A DNA stretch of 64,000 bases, taken from assembly GCA_963839175.1 (NCBI GenBank), contig CAWIUB010000013.1:1-64000 (forward strand), written 5' to 3'. Made by a program: the position numbers and the translations under genes. Shown in pieces: positions 34,961 to 43,284 of the stretch; within the stretch, counting starts at the first letter, position 1; every line of letters begins with the position of its first letter. This stretch comes from CAWIUB01 sp963839175 (GTDB taxonomy: Bacteria; Actinomycetota; Actinomycetes; Mycobacteriales; Jatrophihabitantaceae). The notes beneath the pieces were generated by a model. The model was not told where the DNA came from and did not search any database. It saw nothing but the letters and a program-made list of their open reading frames with translations.

Positions 34961-35795
34961 TCACCTGGTGATCAGCGCGATGGCGCCCGCGGCCAGCGCG
35001 AGCCCGACCCGCTGCGTGCGCCCGGCGTGCTCGTGCAGCAGCGTCATCGCCAGAACGACCGTCGCCGCCGGGTAGAGCGCGGTGATGACGCTCACCAGCG
35101 ACAGGAAACCATGACGTGAGGCGATCAGGAAGAACAGGTTGGCGCAGGCGTCCAGGGCGCCGGCGAGTGCGCAGAGCGCGAGCAGCCGGCCGTGGATGAC
35201 GCCCACTGCGCCCAGCCTCACTGCTAACGGCACGATCAAGATCGCGGACGTCAACCGCGAGATCACCAGCGGCCACAGGCCCGAGTCCGAGCCCGCACGC
35301 GCCAGAAAGATGAAGTAACCGCCGAAGCCGACGCCGGACAGGACGGCGAGGAGGAGGACGCGCGGGCCGATCGGACCGTGCGGGTGGTCTTCCGGGGTTC
35401 GGGTGACGAGCACGACCGCGAGCAGGCCGATCGCGACACCGAGCCACGCCAGAGCGGACGGCCGGTCGCCGGTCAGCACGCCGAACGCCACCGGCACGGC
35501 AGCGGCGAACACCGCCGTCACGGGGGAGACGACGTTCATCGGCGCGACGGTCATCAGGCTGTACATCAGCACGACGCCGACCATGCCGGCGACGCCGCCG
35601 AGGATTCCGAACAGCACGGTACGTCGATCGAGTTGGCCTGGAAACGAGCGGCAGCAGCGCGGTCATCAGGACGCCGCCCACCGGGTAGCTGTAGAGCAGG
35701 ACCCCGACGGCAGAACGTTGCCGCGACGCGATGCCACCAACGAAATCGCCGACACCGTAGGCAATGGCCGCGAGCACGGCGAGGGCGACGGCCAC
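34961..35795 (-). pseudogene. EamA/DMT transporter (one frameshift)
   Basis: The GTG at 35795 begins VAVALAVLAAIAYGVGDFVGG and the second helix SYPVGGVLMTALLPLV; then the frame must change near 35625 to continue as LFGILGGVAGMVGVVLMYSL and eight further helices to ALAAGAIALITR at 34961. Ten helices if joined, as in the drug/metabolite transporter family. The change fits one extra base (a TTT run) or two lost. TAGCCT lies 6 nt before the GTG. Substrate unknown. A second, intact EamA gene is at 41.3 kb. Confidence 0.82.
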
Positions 35796-35801
35796 CCGGG
35801 C

Positions 35802-35807
35802 AGGCTA
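35802..35807 (-). promoter_or_regulatory. -10 box for leaderless EamA gene
   Basis: TAGCCT on the minus strand, 6 nt, then the GTG at 35795. Confidence 0.5.
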
Positions 35808-35821
35808 CCGACGGGCGGGCA

Positions 35822-37087
35822 CTAACCCCGAGCGGGTTTTGCGATCGTGATCTGGTTGACGTCGAGGTAGCCGGTGCGGAAGCCCGCCTCCGAATAGGCG
35901 AGGTATAACGACCACATCCGGCGGAAGGTCTCGTCGAAGCCGAGCGCAGCGATCTTGGCAGCCTGCGCCTCGAAGCGAGACCTCCAGCGCCGCAGCGTCT
36001 CGGCGTAATGCTGGCCGAACGCGTACCGGTCCGTGATACGCAGGCCGGTGTGTCGCCGTAGCGTCCGGTCGATCGCCTCGACCGAGAGCAGCTGGCCGCC
36101 GGGGAAGATGTACTTGCGGATCCAGGTGTACGTATCGCCGGTGGCCCGAAGCTGGCGATCGTCCTGGACGATCGCCTGTAGCCCGAAGCGGCCGCCGGGC
36201 TGCAGGACGCGGTCGACCGTGCCGAAGTATTCGGCCCAGTAGTTCACCCCGACCGCCTCGATCATCTCGACGCTGACAACGGCGTCGTAGCTGCCGCTCG
36301 TCTCCCGGTAGTCCTGCAGCAGCACGTCGACCCGTTCGCCGACCCCGGCGGCGGCGATGCGCTTGCGGGCCAGATCGGCTTGCTCGTTGGAGATCGTGAT
36401 CGAGGTGACCTGGGCGCCGCGGCTGGCCGCCTGGATCGCCAGCTCACCCCACCCGGTGCCGATCTCGAGGACCCGGCTACCGGAGCGGACGGCCGCAGCG
36501 TCGAGCAGCCGGTCGATCTTGCGGCGCTGGGCCGTCGCCAGATCGTCGTTGGAATCGGCTGGATCACCGTTGTACAGCGCGGACGAGTAGGTCATCGACT
36601 CGTCCAGGAAGACCTTGAACATGTCGTTGGACAGGTCGTAGTGCCGGCGGATGTTGCGGCGCGCACCTTCGATGGTGTTGTCCTCGACGGGCGGCTGTTT
36701 GCGCAGCACGACTGCGCGAAGCCGCTCGAACATGGCCGGGACCAGGTCGCGCATGTGTGCCGCAAATGCCGCGACGACGCCCGTCAGATCGTTGGCGGCC
36801 CAGTCGCCAGCCATGTACGCCTCGCCGAAGCCGATCGTCCCGCCGGCACCCAGCCGCTGGAAGAACGCACCCGGACGGACCAGGCGCATGACCGGATCGC
36901 CCGATGCGCCACCTCCGTAGGTGCGGCCACCGGGCTCGGCGACGCGCAGCGGCAGCCGGCGCACCGCCTGGCGGAAGGTCTGCCGGGCAGCGACCGCGCG
37001 GAACGTGGCATGCGGGACGGCCGCGATGTCCGGCCAGCGTTGGGCATCGACCCAGGCCGACGAATCCCGCGGGGGCGCGACTGTCAT
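35822..37087 (-). CDS. Cyclopropane-fatty-acyl-phospholipid synthase family methyltransferase
   Basis: This SAM-dependent methyltransferase acts on double bonds of membrane lipid acyl chains. 421 aa from MTVAPPRDSS (ATG 37087, with GGGAGAGAA upstream). Visible: an N-terminal region FGEAYMAGDW, IEGARRNIRRHYDLSNDMFKVFLDESMTYSSALY (typical of the CFA family), the SAM motif VLEIGTGWGELAIQAA (about residues 190-205), VSVEMIEAVGVNYWAEYF, and the C-terminal RRWRSRFEAQAAKI with YLAYSEAGFRTGYLDVNQI. The active-site bicarbonate region looks normal. Downstream of the TAP hydrolase on the same strand with about 50 nt between. Confidence 0.92.
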   Translation of the reverse strand: MTVAPPRDSSAWVDAQRWPDIAAVPHATFRAVAARQTFRQAVRRLPLRVAEPGGRTYGGGASGDPVMRLVRPGAFFQRLGAGGTIGFGEAYMAGDWAANDLTGVVAAFAAHMRDLVPAMFERLRAVVLRKQPPVEDNTIEGARRNIRRHYDLSNDMFKVFLDESMTYSSALYNGDPADSNDDLATAQRRKIDRLLDAAAVRSGSRVLEIGTGWGELAIQAASRGAQVTSITISNEQADLARKRIAAAGVGERVDVLLQDYRETSGSYDAVVSVEMIEAVGVNYWAEYFGTVDRVLQPGGRFGLQAIVQDDRQLRATGDTYTWIRKYIFPGGQLLSVEAIDRTLRRHTGLRITDRYAFGQHYAETLRRWRSRFEAQAAKIAALGFDETFRRMWSLYLAYSEAGFRTGYLDVNQITIAKPARG

Positions 37088-37136
37088 GACCGCATTCTCT
37101 CCCACCGCGTGGCTGGCGTGCACCACGCTCCGCGGC

Positions 37137-38714
37137 TCACCGCGGGCACGTGGTGTTCTCGGCCGGCAGGGTTCCGTCGATCAGGTAGGCGTTGACCCTT
37201 TGGTCGATACAGCTGGAACTGCCGTAGGACGTGTGACCCTCGCCGTCCCAGCTGAGCAGCACCCCGGTGGTGAGCGTCCGTGCCAGGTTGACCGCGCCCT
37301 GGTAGGGCGTGGCCGGATCGTGCAGATTGCCGACCACGAGGATCGGCGGCGAGCCTGTCGCCGACTCCGGCGGGATCGGATGGCGGTCGTGCTGCCACGA
37401 CCGGCATTGCAGCAAGCTGGCGGCGGACCACACGCCGAACAGTGGGTACTTGCGCGCCCACAGTGCCGCCGTCGCCTGGATCTGCGCATCGGTCGGGTCG
37501 GTACGCTGGTCGTTGCAGGTCACGATGCCATAGACATCAAGCAGGTTCGTGAATTCGCCGTTCGAGCTGCGTTCGCTGTAGCTGTCGACGAGCTCGAACA
37601 GCCCCTTGGCGTCGCCGCGCTGCGCATCGAGCAGCGCCGTGCCGAGCGCGGGCCAATCGTCTTGGCTGTATAGCGCGGAGAGAACCGCGTAGAGCACGAT
37701 GCCGCCGCTCGCGGTGCGGGTCTCGCCCGGCACGCTGCTGCGGATGGGGGAGCGGTCGGCGCGCTGTTGCAGTGCCCGGACTGCGGCGCGTGCATTGCCC
37801 AGCGGCGCGCAGGCGCTGCGTTTCGCGCAGTCGGCCGCAAACTGGTCGAAGGCGCGCTCGAAGCCTGAAACCTGCAGATCGTTGGACCGGATGGCATCGC
37901 CGGTCGTCCGCGGGTCGACGGCTCCGTCGAGCACCATGCTGCGGATGTGCGTCGGATACAGATGCGCGTAGACGGCGCCGAGCTGCGTGCCATAGGAGAA
38001 GCCGAGGTAGTTCATCTTCGGGTCGCCGACCCCCTGACGGATCAGCTCCATATCCTGCGCCGTCTCGACGGTATTGAAGTGCTCGAGCGTCGCGCCATAT
38101 TTGGCGTTGCACTCGGCGGCCACGGCGGCGTTGGCCTGCTTGGCCGCCGCCAGCCCCGCGGTGGTGCGCACGTCGACGTCCTGGGCGAGCAGGGAGTCCT
38201 CCTCGGCATCCGAGGTACAGCGCACCGGGTTGGACAGCCCGACTCCCCGCGGATCGAAGCCGATCAGGTCGAAGTGCCGCAGCAGGTCGTCCGACACGCT
38301 GGCGGCCAGGCCGATGGCCAGGAACACGCCGGAGCCGCCCGGCCCGCCTGGGTCGACGAGCAGCGAGCCGGTCGGCTGCGTCTGCTGCGTGTTATGGACC
38401 CGGAGCACGGCGACGTCGATCGTCTGGCCGTTGGGGTGGCTGTAATCGAGCGGCACCCGAACCCTGCCGCAGCCGAACCGCAATTCGTCCATGCGACTCG
38501 CGGGGATGCCGGCCGCGGAGAGGTTGAGCAAACCCGAGCAGTCACCGAACTTGATCGGCGGGGCAGCGATGCCCGATGGCGACGGCGTGGCACTGGCATT
38601 CCCGGTCTGGCCCGGGCTTGGCGAGCCGTGGCCGCTGGTGACGGCCGTGCAGCCGCCGAGCAGGACGACGAGCGTGACCATCGCGGTGAGCATGCGGCGG
38701 TACGGGGTCGGCAC
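37137..38714 (-). CDS. Secreted lipoprotein alpha/beta hydrolase with TAP C-terminal domain
   Basis: This 525 aa exported peptidase/esterase-like protein has an N-terminal VPTPYRRMLTAMVTLVVLLGGC, a lipoprotein signal with lipobox LGGC, so it is anchored outside the membrane. A Thr/Ser/Pro linker follows. The hydrolase fold has DPGGPGGSG (oxyanion loop), FDPRGVGLSNP, the nucleophile elbow GFSYGTQLG, and a C-terminal TAP-like part with VVGNLHDPATPY (Asp) and GEGHTSYG (His). This is the family of Streptomyces tripeptidyl aminopeptidases and mycobacterial exported proteases. I chose the GTG at 38714 since TACCGT lies 7 nt upstream and it keeps the Arg pair of the signal. Confidence 0.9.
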   Translation of the reverse strand: MPTPYRRMLTAMVTLVVLLGGCTAVTSGHGSPSPGQTGNASATPSPSGIAAPPIKFGDCSGLLNLSAAGIPASRMDELRFGCGRVRVPLDYSHPNGQTIDVAVLRVHNTQQTQPTGSLLVDPGGPGGSGVFLAIGLAASVSDDLLRHFDLIGFDPRGVGLSNPVRCTSDAEEDSLLAQDVDVRTTAGLAAAKQANAAVAAECNAKYGATLEHFNTVETAQDMELIRQGVGDPKMNYLGFSYGTQLGAVYAHLYPTHIRSMVLDGAVDPRTTGDAIRSNDLQVSGFERAFDQFAADCAKRSACAPLGNARAAVRALQQRADRSPIRSSVPGETRTASGGIVLYAVLSALYSQDDWPALGTALLDAQRGDAKGLFELVDSYSERSSNGEFTNLLDVYGIVTCNDQRTDPTDAQIQATAALWARKYPLFGVWSAASLLQCRSWQHDRHPIPPESATGSPPILVVGNLHDPATPYQGAVNLARTLTTGVLLSWDGEGHTSYGSSSCIDQRVNAYLIDGTLPAENTTCPR

Positions 38715-38721
38715 GCAGTGC

Positions 38722-38727
38722 ACGGTA
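38722..38727 (-). promoter_or_regulatory. -10 box for leaderless TAP hydrolase gene
   Basis: TACCGT on the minus strand, 7 nt, then the GTG at 38714. Confidence 0.5.
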
Positions 38728-38776
38728 CCCACCGATGCTGTTCGGGCCGGGCCGGGCCGTGCAGGCAGGCCGCCGC

Positions 38777-39847
38777 CTAGCGAGGGCCGAGGCCCGGGAC
38801 GATGTCGTCGAGCCGGAACGCCACAGGCTGTTCGAGCTGCTGGTAGGTGCAGGAACGCGGCTCCCGGTCGGGACGCCATCGAACGAACTGCGTGGTGTGG
38901 CGGAACCGACTGCCCTCCATGTGGTCGTAGCGAACCTCGACGACCCGTTGCGGACGTAGCGGGACGAACGACAGGTCCTTGCCCGCGCTCCACCGCGACT
39001 GCTCGGCCTCCCGCGGTGTGCGCGTCCCGGCCTCCTGTTTGGCCCAGTCCCACGGGTGGTCTTCGAACGTGGTGACCAGCGGCTGCAGCTCGCCGAGCAG
39101 CTCGCGGCGGCGCGCCATCGGAAACGCTCCGACGACGCCCACCGAGGCGAGCGAACCGTCGTCGGTGTACAGGCCGAGCAGCAGCGAGCCGATGGCGTCC
39201 GGGCCGCTTTTGTGCAGCCGATAGCCGGCCACGACGCAGTCCGCGGTGCGCTCGTGCTTGATCTTGAACATCGTCCGCTTGTCGGGTTGGTAGGTGCCGT
39301 CGAGAGGCTTGGCGACGACGCCGTCGAGCCCGGCGCCTTCGAACTGTTCGAACCACCGCTGTGCCGTCGCACGGTCCCGGGTGGCCGGCGTGAGGTGAAT
39401 CGGTGGCCGGGCGTCACGCAGCGCCCGCTCGAGTGCCGCGCGCCGCTCCTGGAACGGCCGTGCCGTCAGGTCCTGGTCGCCCAGCGCCAGCAGGTCGAAT
39501 GCGATGAACGACGCGGGCGTCTGCTTCGACAGCATGGTGACCCGCGACGCTGCGGGGTGGATGCGCTGCTGGAGGGCATCGAAGTCGAGGCCGCCCGACC
39601 GGGCTAGGACGATTTCGCCGTCGACCACGCACCGGTTCGGAAGGTTGGCCTTGATCGCCTCGACGACCTCGGGGAAGTATCGGGTCATCGGGCGCTCGTT
39701 GCGACTGCCGATCTCGACCTCGTCACCGTCCCGGAAGACGATGGAGCGAAAGCCGTCCCATTTCGGCTCATAGCTGGCCGACTCGGGTATCGCCGGCACG
39801 GCTTTGGCGAGCATCGGCGCGACGGGCGGCATGACGGGCAGCTGCAT
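38777..39847 (-). CDS. ATP-dependent DNA ligase, LigC-like
   Basis: This 356 aa ligase shows the nucleotidyl-transferase core: the adenylated Lys is Lys29 in YEPKWDGFR, with RNERPMTRYFPEV, VVDGEIV, FIAFDLLALG, GLDGVVAKPLDGTY and KIKHERTADCVVAGYR. An OB domain follows, ending in RHTTQFVRWRPDREPRSCTYQQLE. LigC-type enzymes seal nicks in single- or double-strand break repair and work with PolDom polymerases. The ATG at 39847 has AGGA about 8 nt upstream and lies 4 nt after the reductase stop, so the two are one operon. Confidence 0.92.
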   Translation of the reverse strand: MQLPVMPPVAPMLAKAVPAIPESASYEPKWDGFRSIVFRDGDEVEIGSRNERPMTRYFPEVVEAIKANLPNRCVVDGEIVLARSGGLDFDALQQRIHPAASRVTMLSKQTPASFIAFDLLALGDQDLTARPFQERRAALERALRDARPPIHLTPATRDRATAQRWFEQFEGAGLDGVVAKPLDGTYQPDKRTMFKIKHERTADCVVAGYRLHKSGPDAIGSLLLGLYTDDGSLASVGVVGAFPMARRRELLGELQPLVTTFEDHPWDWAKQEAGTRTPREAEQSRWSAGKDLSFVPLRPQRVVEVRYDHMEGSRFRHTTQFVRWRPDREPRSCTYQQLEQPVAFRLDDIVPGLGPR

Positions 39848-39851
39848 GGCG

Positions 39852-40589
39852 TCATCCTGCCGAGTGTTCGACGACATAGCGACAGAACAGGGCGCCGTCC
39901 TCCTCCAGCAGCCCGATCAGGCGCAGCCTGGACGGGGCGTCGAGCCGCTCACCGGCCACGATGCGTCCCGCGCCCGGTCCGCTGAGCATCGGCGTCATGC
40001 TCAGGCACACCTCGTCCACCACACCTGCCCGCACCGCGTCAACGAACAGGTGTGGACCGCCCTCGCAGAGCACCCGGGTCAGCCCGCGCTCCGCCAGGGC
40101 CGCCCGGACCGTGCGCAAGTCGACGTCGTCGGCGCCGCAGACCAGCACGTCGGCCAGCCGCTCCAGTGCGGCGCGCCGGGCCGGATCCGCGGCGGCGCAC
40201 GTCAGCACGATGGTGCGCGGGACGCCTGCAGCGGGTTCTGTCAACCACCCGAGGTCAAGGGACCGGCTAACCACGGCGGTCGGCAGGCTGGGCGCCATTC
40301 CGTACCGCTCGCGGGCCTGCGCCCGCCGGCCGCCCATCCGCACCGGCCGGTACGCCTCGGCACGCGCGGTCCCGGCGCCCACGAGCACGATGTCGGCCAG
40401 ATCGCGCATCGCCGCGAATACCCTGTTGTCGCCCGGCGTCTGCAGCGCCTGCGACAGTCCGTCCTGGGTGGCGGCGCCGTCCGCGCTCTCGACGAAGTTG
40501 ACACGCAGCCCGCCCTTGGCAAGCCAGTTCTCGGCGTAATGGGCATGGACGTCGGCGTTCTCCGCAGGGTTCGGCAGCAGCGCTCGCAC
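39852..40589 (-). CDS. RibD C-terminal-like pyrimidine reductase family protein
   Basis: This 245 aa protein has the dihydrofolate-reductase-like fold of the RibD reductase domain: LRVNFVESADGAATQDGLSQ, DNRVFAAMRDLADIVLVGAGTARAEAYRPV, VDLRTVRAALAERGLTRVLCEGGPHLFVDAVRAGVVDEVCLSMTPML. No deaminase domain is present, so it probably is not the riboflavin enzyme itself, but a related NADPH-dependent reductase. The GTG start at 40589 is divergent from the next gene (38 nt between). It overlaps closely with the ligase gene downstream. Confidence 0.84.
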   Translation of the reverse strand: MRALLPNPAENADVHAHYAENWLAKGGLRVNFVESADGAATQDGLSQALQTPGDNRVFAAMRDLADIVLVGAGTARAEAYRPVRMGGRRAQARERYGMAPSLPTAVVSRSLDLGWLTEPAAGVPRTIVLTCAAADPARRAALERLADVLVCGADDVDLRTVRAALAERGLTRVLCEGGPHLFVDAVRAGVVDEVCLSMTPMLSGPGAGRIVAGERLDAPSRLRLIGLLEEDGALFCRYVVEHSAG

Positions 40590-40613
40590 CCGACCATCTC
40601 AGCACGGGACCCG

Positions 40614-40619
40614 TACCCT
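40614..40619 (+). promoter_or_regulatory. -10 box for leaderless membrane-protein gene
   Basis: TACCCT, 8 nt, then the ATG at 40628. Confidence 0.5.
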
Positions 40620-40627
40620 TGTGCGTC

Positions 40628-41317
40628 ATGCTGCGATTCGGTTCTGCGGTGCCGCTGCCGGGCGCCGTCGAACGGTCCCTGGACGCGCTGCTGGACGGCA
40701 CGATGAGCGTGCAGCATCCGGTGATCGTCGGCTACCTGGATCGGCTGCGTAGCCGGCGCACGATGACGCCGGCACGGTTGATTCGCCTGTTGGAACGGCG
40801 ATATCTCGCCGCGGTCGGTACGGTGGGCGCCGCGGCTGGTGGCACGGCGGCGCTGCCTGGCATCGGCAGCGGTGCGTCGCTGGCAACGGCCGTGGTCGAG
40901 GTGTCCGCGTTCGTCGAGGCGACGGCGGTGTTCGCACTCGCCGTCGCGGAGGTGCACGGACTGCCGACCCGCGATCGCGAATACCGGCGGGCGTTGATCC
41001 TCGGGCTGCTGCTCGGTGACCGTAGTGGTGCGCTCGCCCGCAGCGCCGGCGGGAGCGCAGGGTGGGCAGAGGTGCTGGCGCGGCGTGGGTCGACGGAAGG
41101 GATGTCGCGCGTCAACCACTCGCTGATGCGTCACTTCGTTGCCCGGTTCGGGGTACAACAGGGCGCACTGGCCCTCGGTCGTGCACTCCCGCTGGGCATC
41201 GGGGCCGGCATCGGCGTGGCAGGAAATCTCACACTGGGACGAGGCGTGGTCGCCGCGGCTCGCCGAGCGTTCGGTCCGCCACCGCCCGTCTTGCCGCCGC
41301 GGGTGATCGAGGCTTAG
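40628..41317 (+). CDS. Conserved membrane-associated protein, unknown
   Basis: This 229 aa protein starts MLRFGSAVPLPGAVERSLD. It has two long Gly/Ala-rich hydrophobic stretches: VGTVGAAAGGTAALPGIGSGASLATAVVEVSAFVEATAVFALAVAEV (about residues 62-108) and ALALGRALPLGIGAGIGVAGNLTLGRGV near the end, joined by a polar part (REYRRALILGLLLGDRSGAL). It looks like the amphipathic or membrane type seen in EcsC-like proteins, but I cannot assign the family with any confidence. It ends tail to tail with the EamA gene, overlapping stops by 4 nt. Confidence 0.62.
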   Translation: MLRFGSAVPLPGAVERSLDALLDGTMSVQHPVIVGYLDRLRSRRTMTPARLIRLLERRYLAAVGTVGAAAGGTAALPGIGSGASLATAVVEVSAFVEATAVFALAVAEVHGLPTRDREYRRALILGLLLGDRSGALARSAGGSAGWAEVLARRGSTEGMSRVNHSLMRHFVARFGVQQGALALGRALPLGIGAGIGVAGNLTLGRGVVAAARRAFGPPPPVLPPRVIEA

Positions 41318-42252
41318 AGCTGGCCAGCGAGTTCGAGTTGCTCGGTGGCCGTCCGCCGAGTCCCGCCCGAGGCAGTCAGCAGGACGCCGGCCAGGATGAG
41401 CGCCACCCCGGCCAGCTGCGTCGGCGAGGGACGCTCGGCGAACGTGAGCGCTCCGAGGCCGACCGCGCCCACCGGCTGAAGGAGCAGCAGGGCGCTGGTC
41501 AACGCGGCGGGCAGCCGGGGGAGGGACGCGCTGATCAGCAGCCAGCCGAGCACCTGGGCCGACACGGCCAGCACGGCGAGCCAGCCGAGCGCCGGCCACA
41601 GCGGCCCGATCCGGAAGTCGTCGAGTGCGACCGCCAGTACCGCTGAGGTCACCGCGGCGCCGAGCGTCGCCTCGAACAGCGGCTGGACGAAACCCACGCG
41701 CGACTCGGCCGGCCCGATCGACATGCCGTGCCGGAACAGCAGCAGGAAGCCAGCGTAGAGGATCGACGAAGTGGCTCCATAAGTCACGCCCATCACTGGA
41801 TCCGCGCCATAGGAGTGCGAACCGATCAATCCGCCGATGAGCACGACCCCGGCGAACATGATCGGCAGCGCGATCATCAGCAAGCGGTGTACCCGCTCGC
41901 CGAGCAGCCACCAGGCAAGCAAGCCGACCATGAGCACCTGAAGGTTGCCCAGCACGGTCGCGAGTCCGGCGCCCACCGCCTGGATCGAGTGCGTCCAAAT
42001 GATCAGGTCCGCGGACAGCAGGACGCCTGACGCGCGAGCGATCCACCGTGCCCGGCCGGACATCGGTGCGGCGCCTCGACGCCGTTCAGCGATCTCCAGC
42101 ACAGCGAGCACGGGAAGCGCGAAAATGCACCTGAACACCGCAGCGGCGCTCGCCGAGGATCCAGCGAGGCGGACGAGCACCGCCGATGAGGCGATGCACA
42201 GCGCGCCGGCCAGCACGGCGCCGATCCAGGGTCGTTGCGCCGTGCCGTCCAC
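41314..42252 (-). CDS. EamA/DMT family transporter
   Basis: This 312 aa membrane protein has ten helices in two EamA repeats (AVLAGALCIASSAVLVRLAG ... AGGVVLIGGL-like AGVVLIGGLI; then ATSSILYAGFLLLFRHG ... LQPVGAVGLGALTFAERPS). It probably exports an amino acid or other metabolite. I chose the GTG at 42252 because GGAGG lies 5 nt upstream; a TTG at 42279 extends the frame. It is divergent from a CGNR-type regulator, a pairing that suggests the regulator controls it. Confidence 0.86.
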   Translation of the reverse strand: MDGTAQRPWIGAVLAGALCIASSAVLVRLAGSSASAAAVFRCIFALPVLAVLEIAERRRGAAPMSGRARWIARASGVLLSADLIIWTHSIQAVGAGLATVLGNLQVLMVGLLAWWLLGERVHRLLMIALPIMFAGVVLIGGLIGSHSYGADPVMGVTYGATSSILYAGFLLLFRHGMSIGPAESRVGFVQPLFEATLGAAVTSAVLAVALDDFRIGPLWPALGWLAVLAVSAQVLGWLLISASLPRLPAALTSALLLLQPVGAVGLGALTFAERPSPTQLAGVALILAGVLLTASGGTRRTATEQLELAGQL

Positions 42253-42280
42253 CCGCACCTCCGTCGTTGACAGGACCAAG

Positions 42281-42286
42281 TAGGCT
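42281..42286 (+). promoter_or_regulatory. Possible -10 box for CGNR regulator
   Basis: TAGGCT, 5 nt, then the GTG at 42292. The spacing is shorter than at the other sites, so the start of this gene is less certain. Confidence 0.35.
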
Positions 42287-42291
42287 CTTTA

Positions 42292-42882
42292 GTGCTGACA
42301 CTATTGGCGCCTATTTCAGGAGTCAAACTGCTTTTTGCTCATGACACCGAGAGTGGACTCACGACGGCCGCGGCGCTGGTCAACACCGACGACGAGGACG
42401 AGCTGCTCCCCGATCTCGGCGCGCTGACGTCGTTCCTAGACGCGCACCAGATCTCCGGCCGGCGCAGGCGCACGGTCGCCGAGCTCGAGTCGGTCCGGGC
42501 GCTGCGTCCCCGTCTGCGAGCCGTGTGGGAGGCTGCAGACGCCGACGATACGGTGCGCATCGTCAACCGGCTGCTGCAGGAAGCCGATGCACGGCCGCAC
42601 CTGAGCAAGCACGACGGCTGGGACTGGCACCTGCACGTGACCGAATCGGAGGCCCCGCTCGCGGATCGACTTGCCGCGGAGGCCGCGATGGCCTTCGCCG
42701 ACCTGATCCGCGCCGGTGAGCTGGACCGGCTGCGGATATGCGCGGCTGACGACTGCGTGGCCGTCCTTGTCGACCTGTCGCGGAATCGGTCGCGGCGCTA
42801 CTGCGACACGGGTAACTGCGGCAACCGCATTCATGTGGCGGCTTACCGGGCCCGCCGCGCGCAATCAGCTAGCCGACCCTGA
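42292..42882 (+). CDS. CGNR zinc-finger / ABATE domain regulator
   Basis: This 196 aa protein has the stress-induced ABATE-type N-terminal domain (LLFAHDTESGLTTAAALVNT...) and a C-terminal CGNR zinc finger: CAADDCVAVLVDLSRNRSRRYC with CGNRIHVAAYRARRA. The family is thought to bind DNA. The usual family start would align with LLFAHD, where no ATG/GTG exists in frame, so the GTG at 42292 (adding MLTLLAPISGVK) is a best guess. It is divergent from the EamA gene, and ends tail to tail with the PPOX gene (18-nt overlap). Confidence 0.82.
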   Translation: MLTLLAPISGVKLLFAHDTESGLTTAAALVNTDDEDELLPDLGALTSFLDAHQISGRRRRTVAELESVRALRPRLRAVWEAADADDTVRIVNRLLQEADARPHLSKHDGWDWHLHVTESEAPLADRLAAEAAMAFADLIRAGELDRLRICAADDCVAVLVDLSRNRSRRYCDTGNCGNRIHVAAYRARRAQSASRP

Positions 42883-43284
42883 CCAGGCCGACCATCGAGT
42901 GACGTCGATCGCAAGGACGGGACCGGCCGGCCGGCGGGAGCGATAGTGCGGATAGCGATCGACCAGGAGGTCTATCGCGCGCGCTCCTTCGGTATCCAGG
43001 ACGTCGATGATCCGAGCACGTCCGTCGGCGCGGACCCACCACAGTTCGTCCCACCGCTCGGCGTAGAGGTCGACGAGCACCGCGACGCGCGGATTCGCCG
43101 TGATATTGGCCAATCGGCGAAGACTGCGCGATCTCTTCGGCTTGTCGTCGACGGCGCTGTAGATGGTGTCGCCATGGACGACGAACACAATCGGCACGAT
43201 ATGCGGCACGCCGTCGGCGTCGGCCGTCGCCAGCCGGGCTACCCGGGCCCGAGCGAATCGATCTCGCGCCCGCTCAGCGGACAC
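42865..43284 (-). CDS. PPOX-class F420-dependent oxidoreductase family protein
   Basis: This 139 aa split beta-barrel protein of the pyridoxamine oxidase-like class uses F420 or a flavin. Blocks: RVARLATADADGVPHIVPIVFVV (about residues 14-36), TIYSAVDDKPKRSRSLRRLANITANPRVAVLVDLYAERWDELWWVRADGRARI. This fits the TIGR03668-type group found with F420. The substrate is unknown. Its GTG start lies 11 nt inside the end of treZ, so it is translated from the treZ mRNA. Confidence 0.85.
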   Translation of the reverse strand: MSAERARDRFARARVARLATADADGVPHIVPIVFVVHGDTIYSAVDDKPKRSRSLRRLANITANPRVAVLVDLYAERWDELWWVRADGRARIIDVLDTEGARAIDLLVDRYPHYRSRRPAGPVLAIDVTRWSAWSGSAS

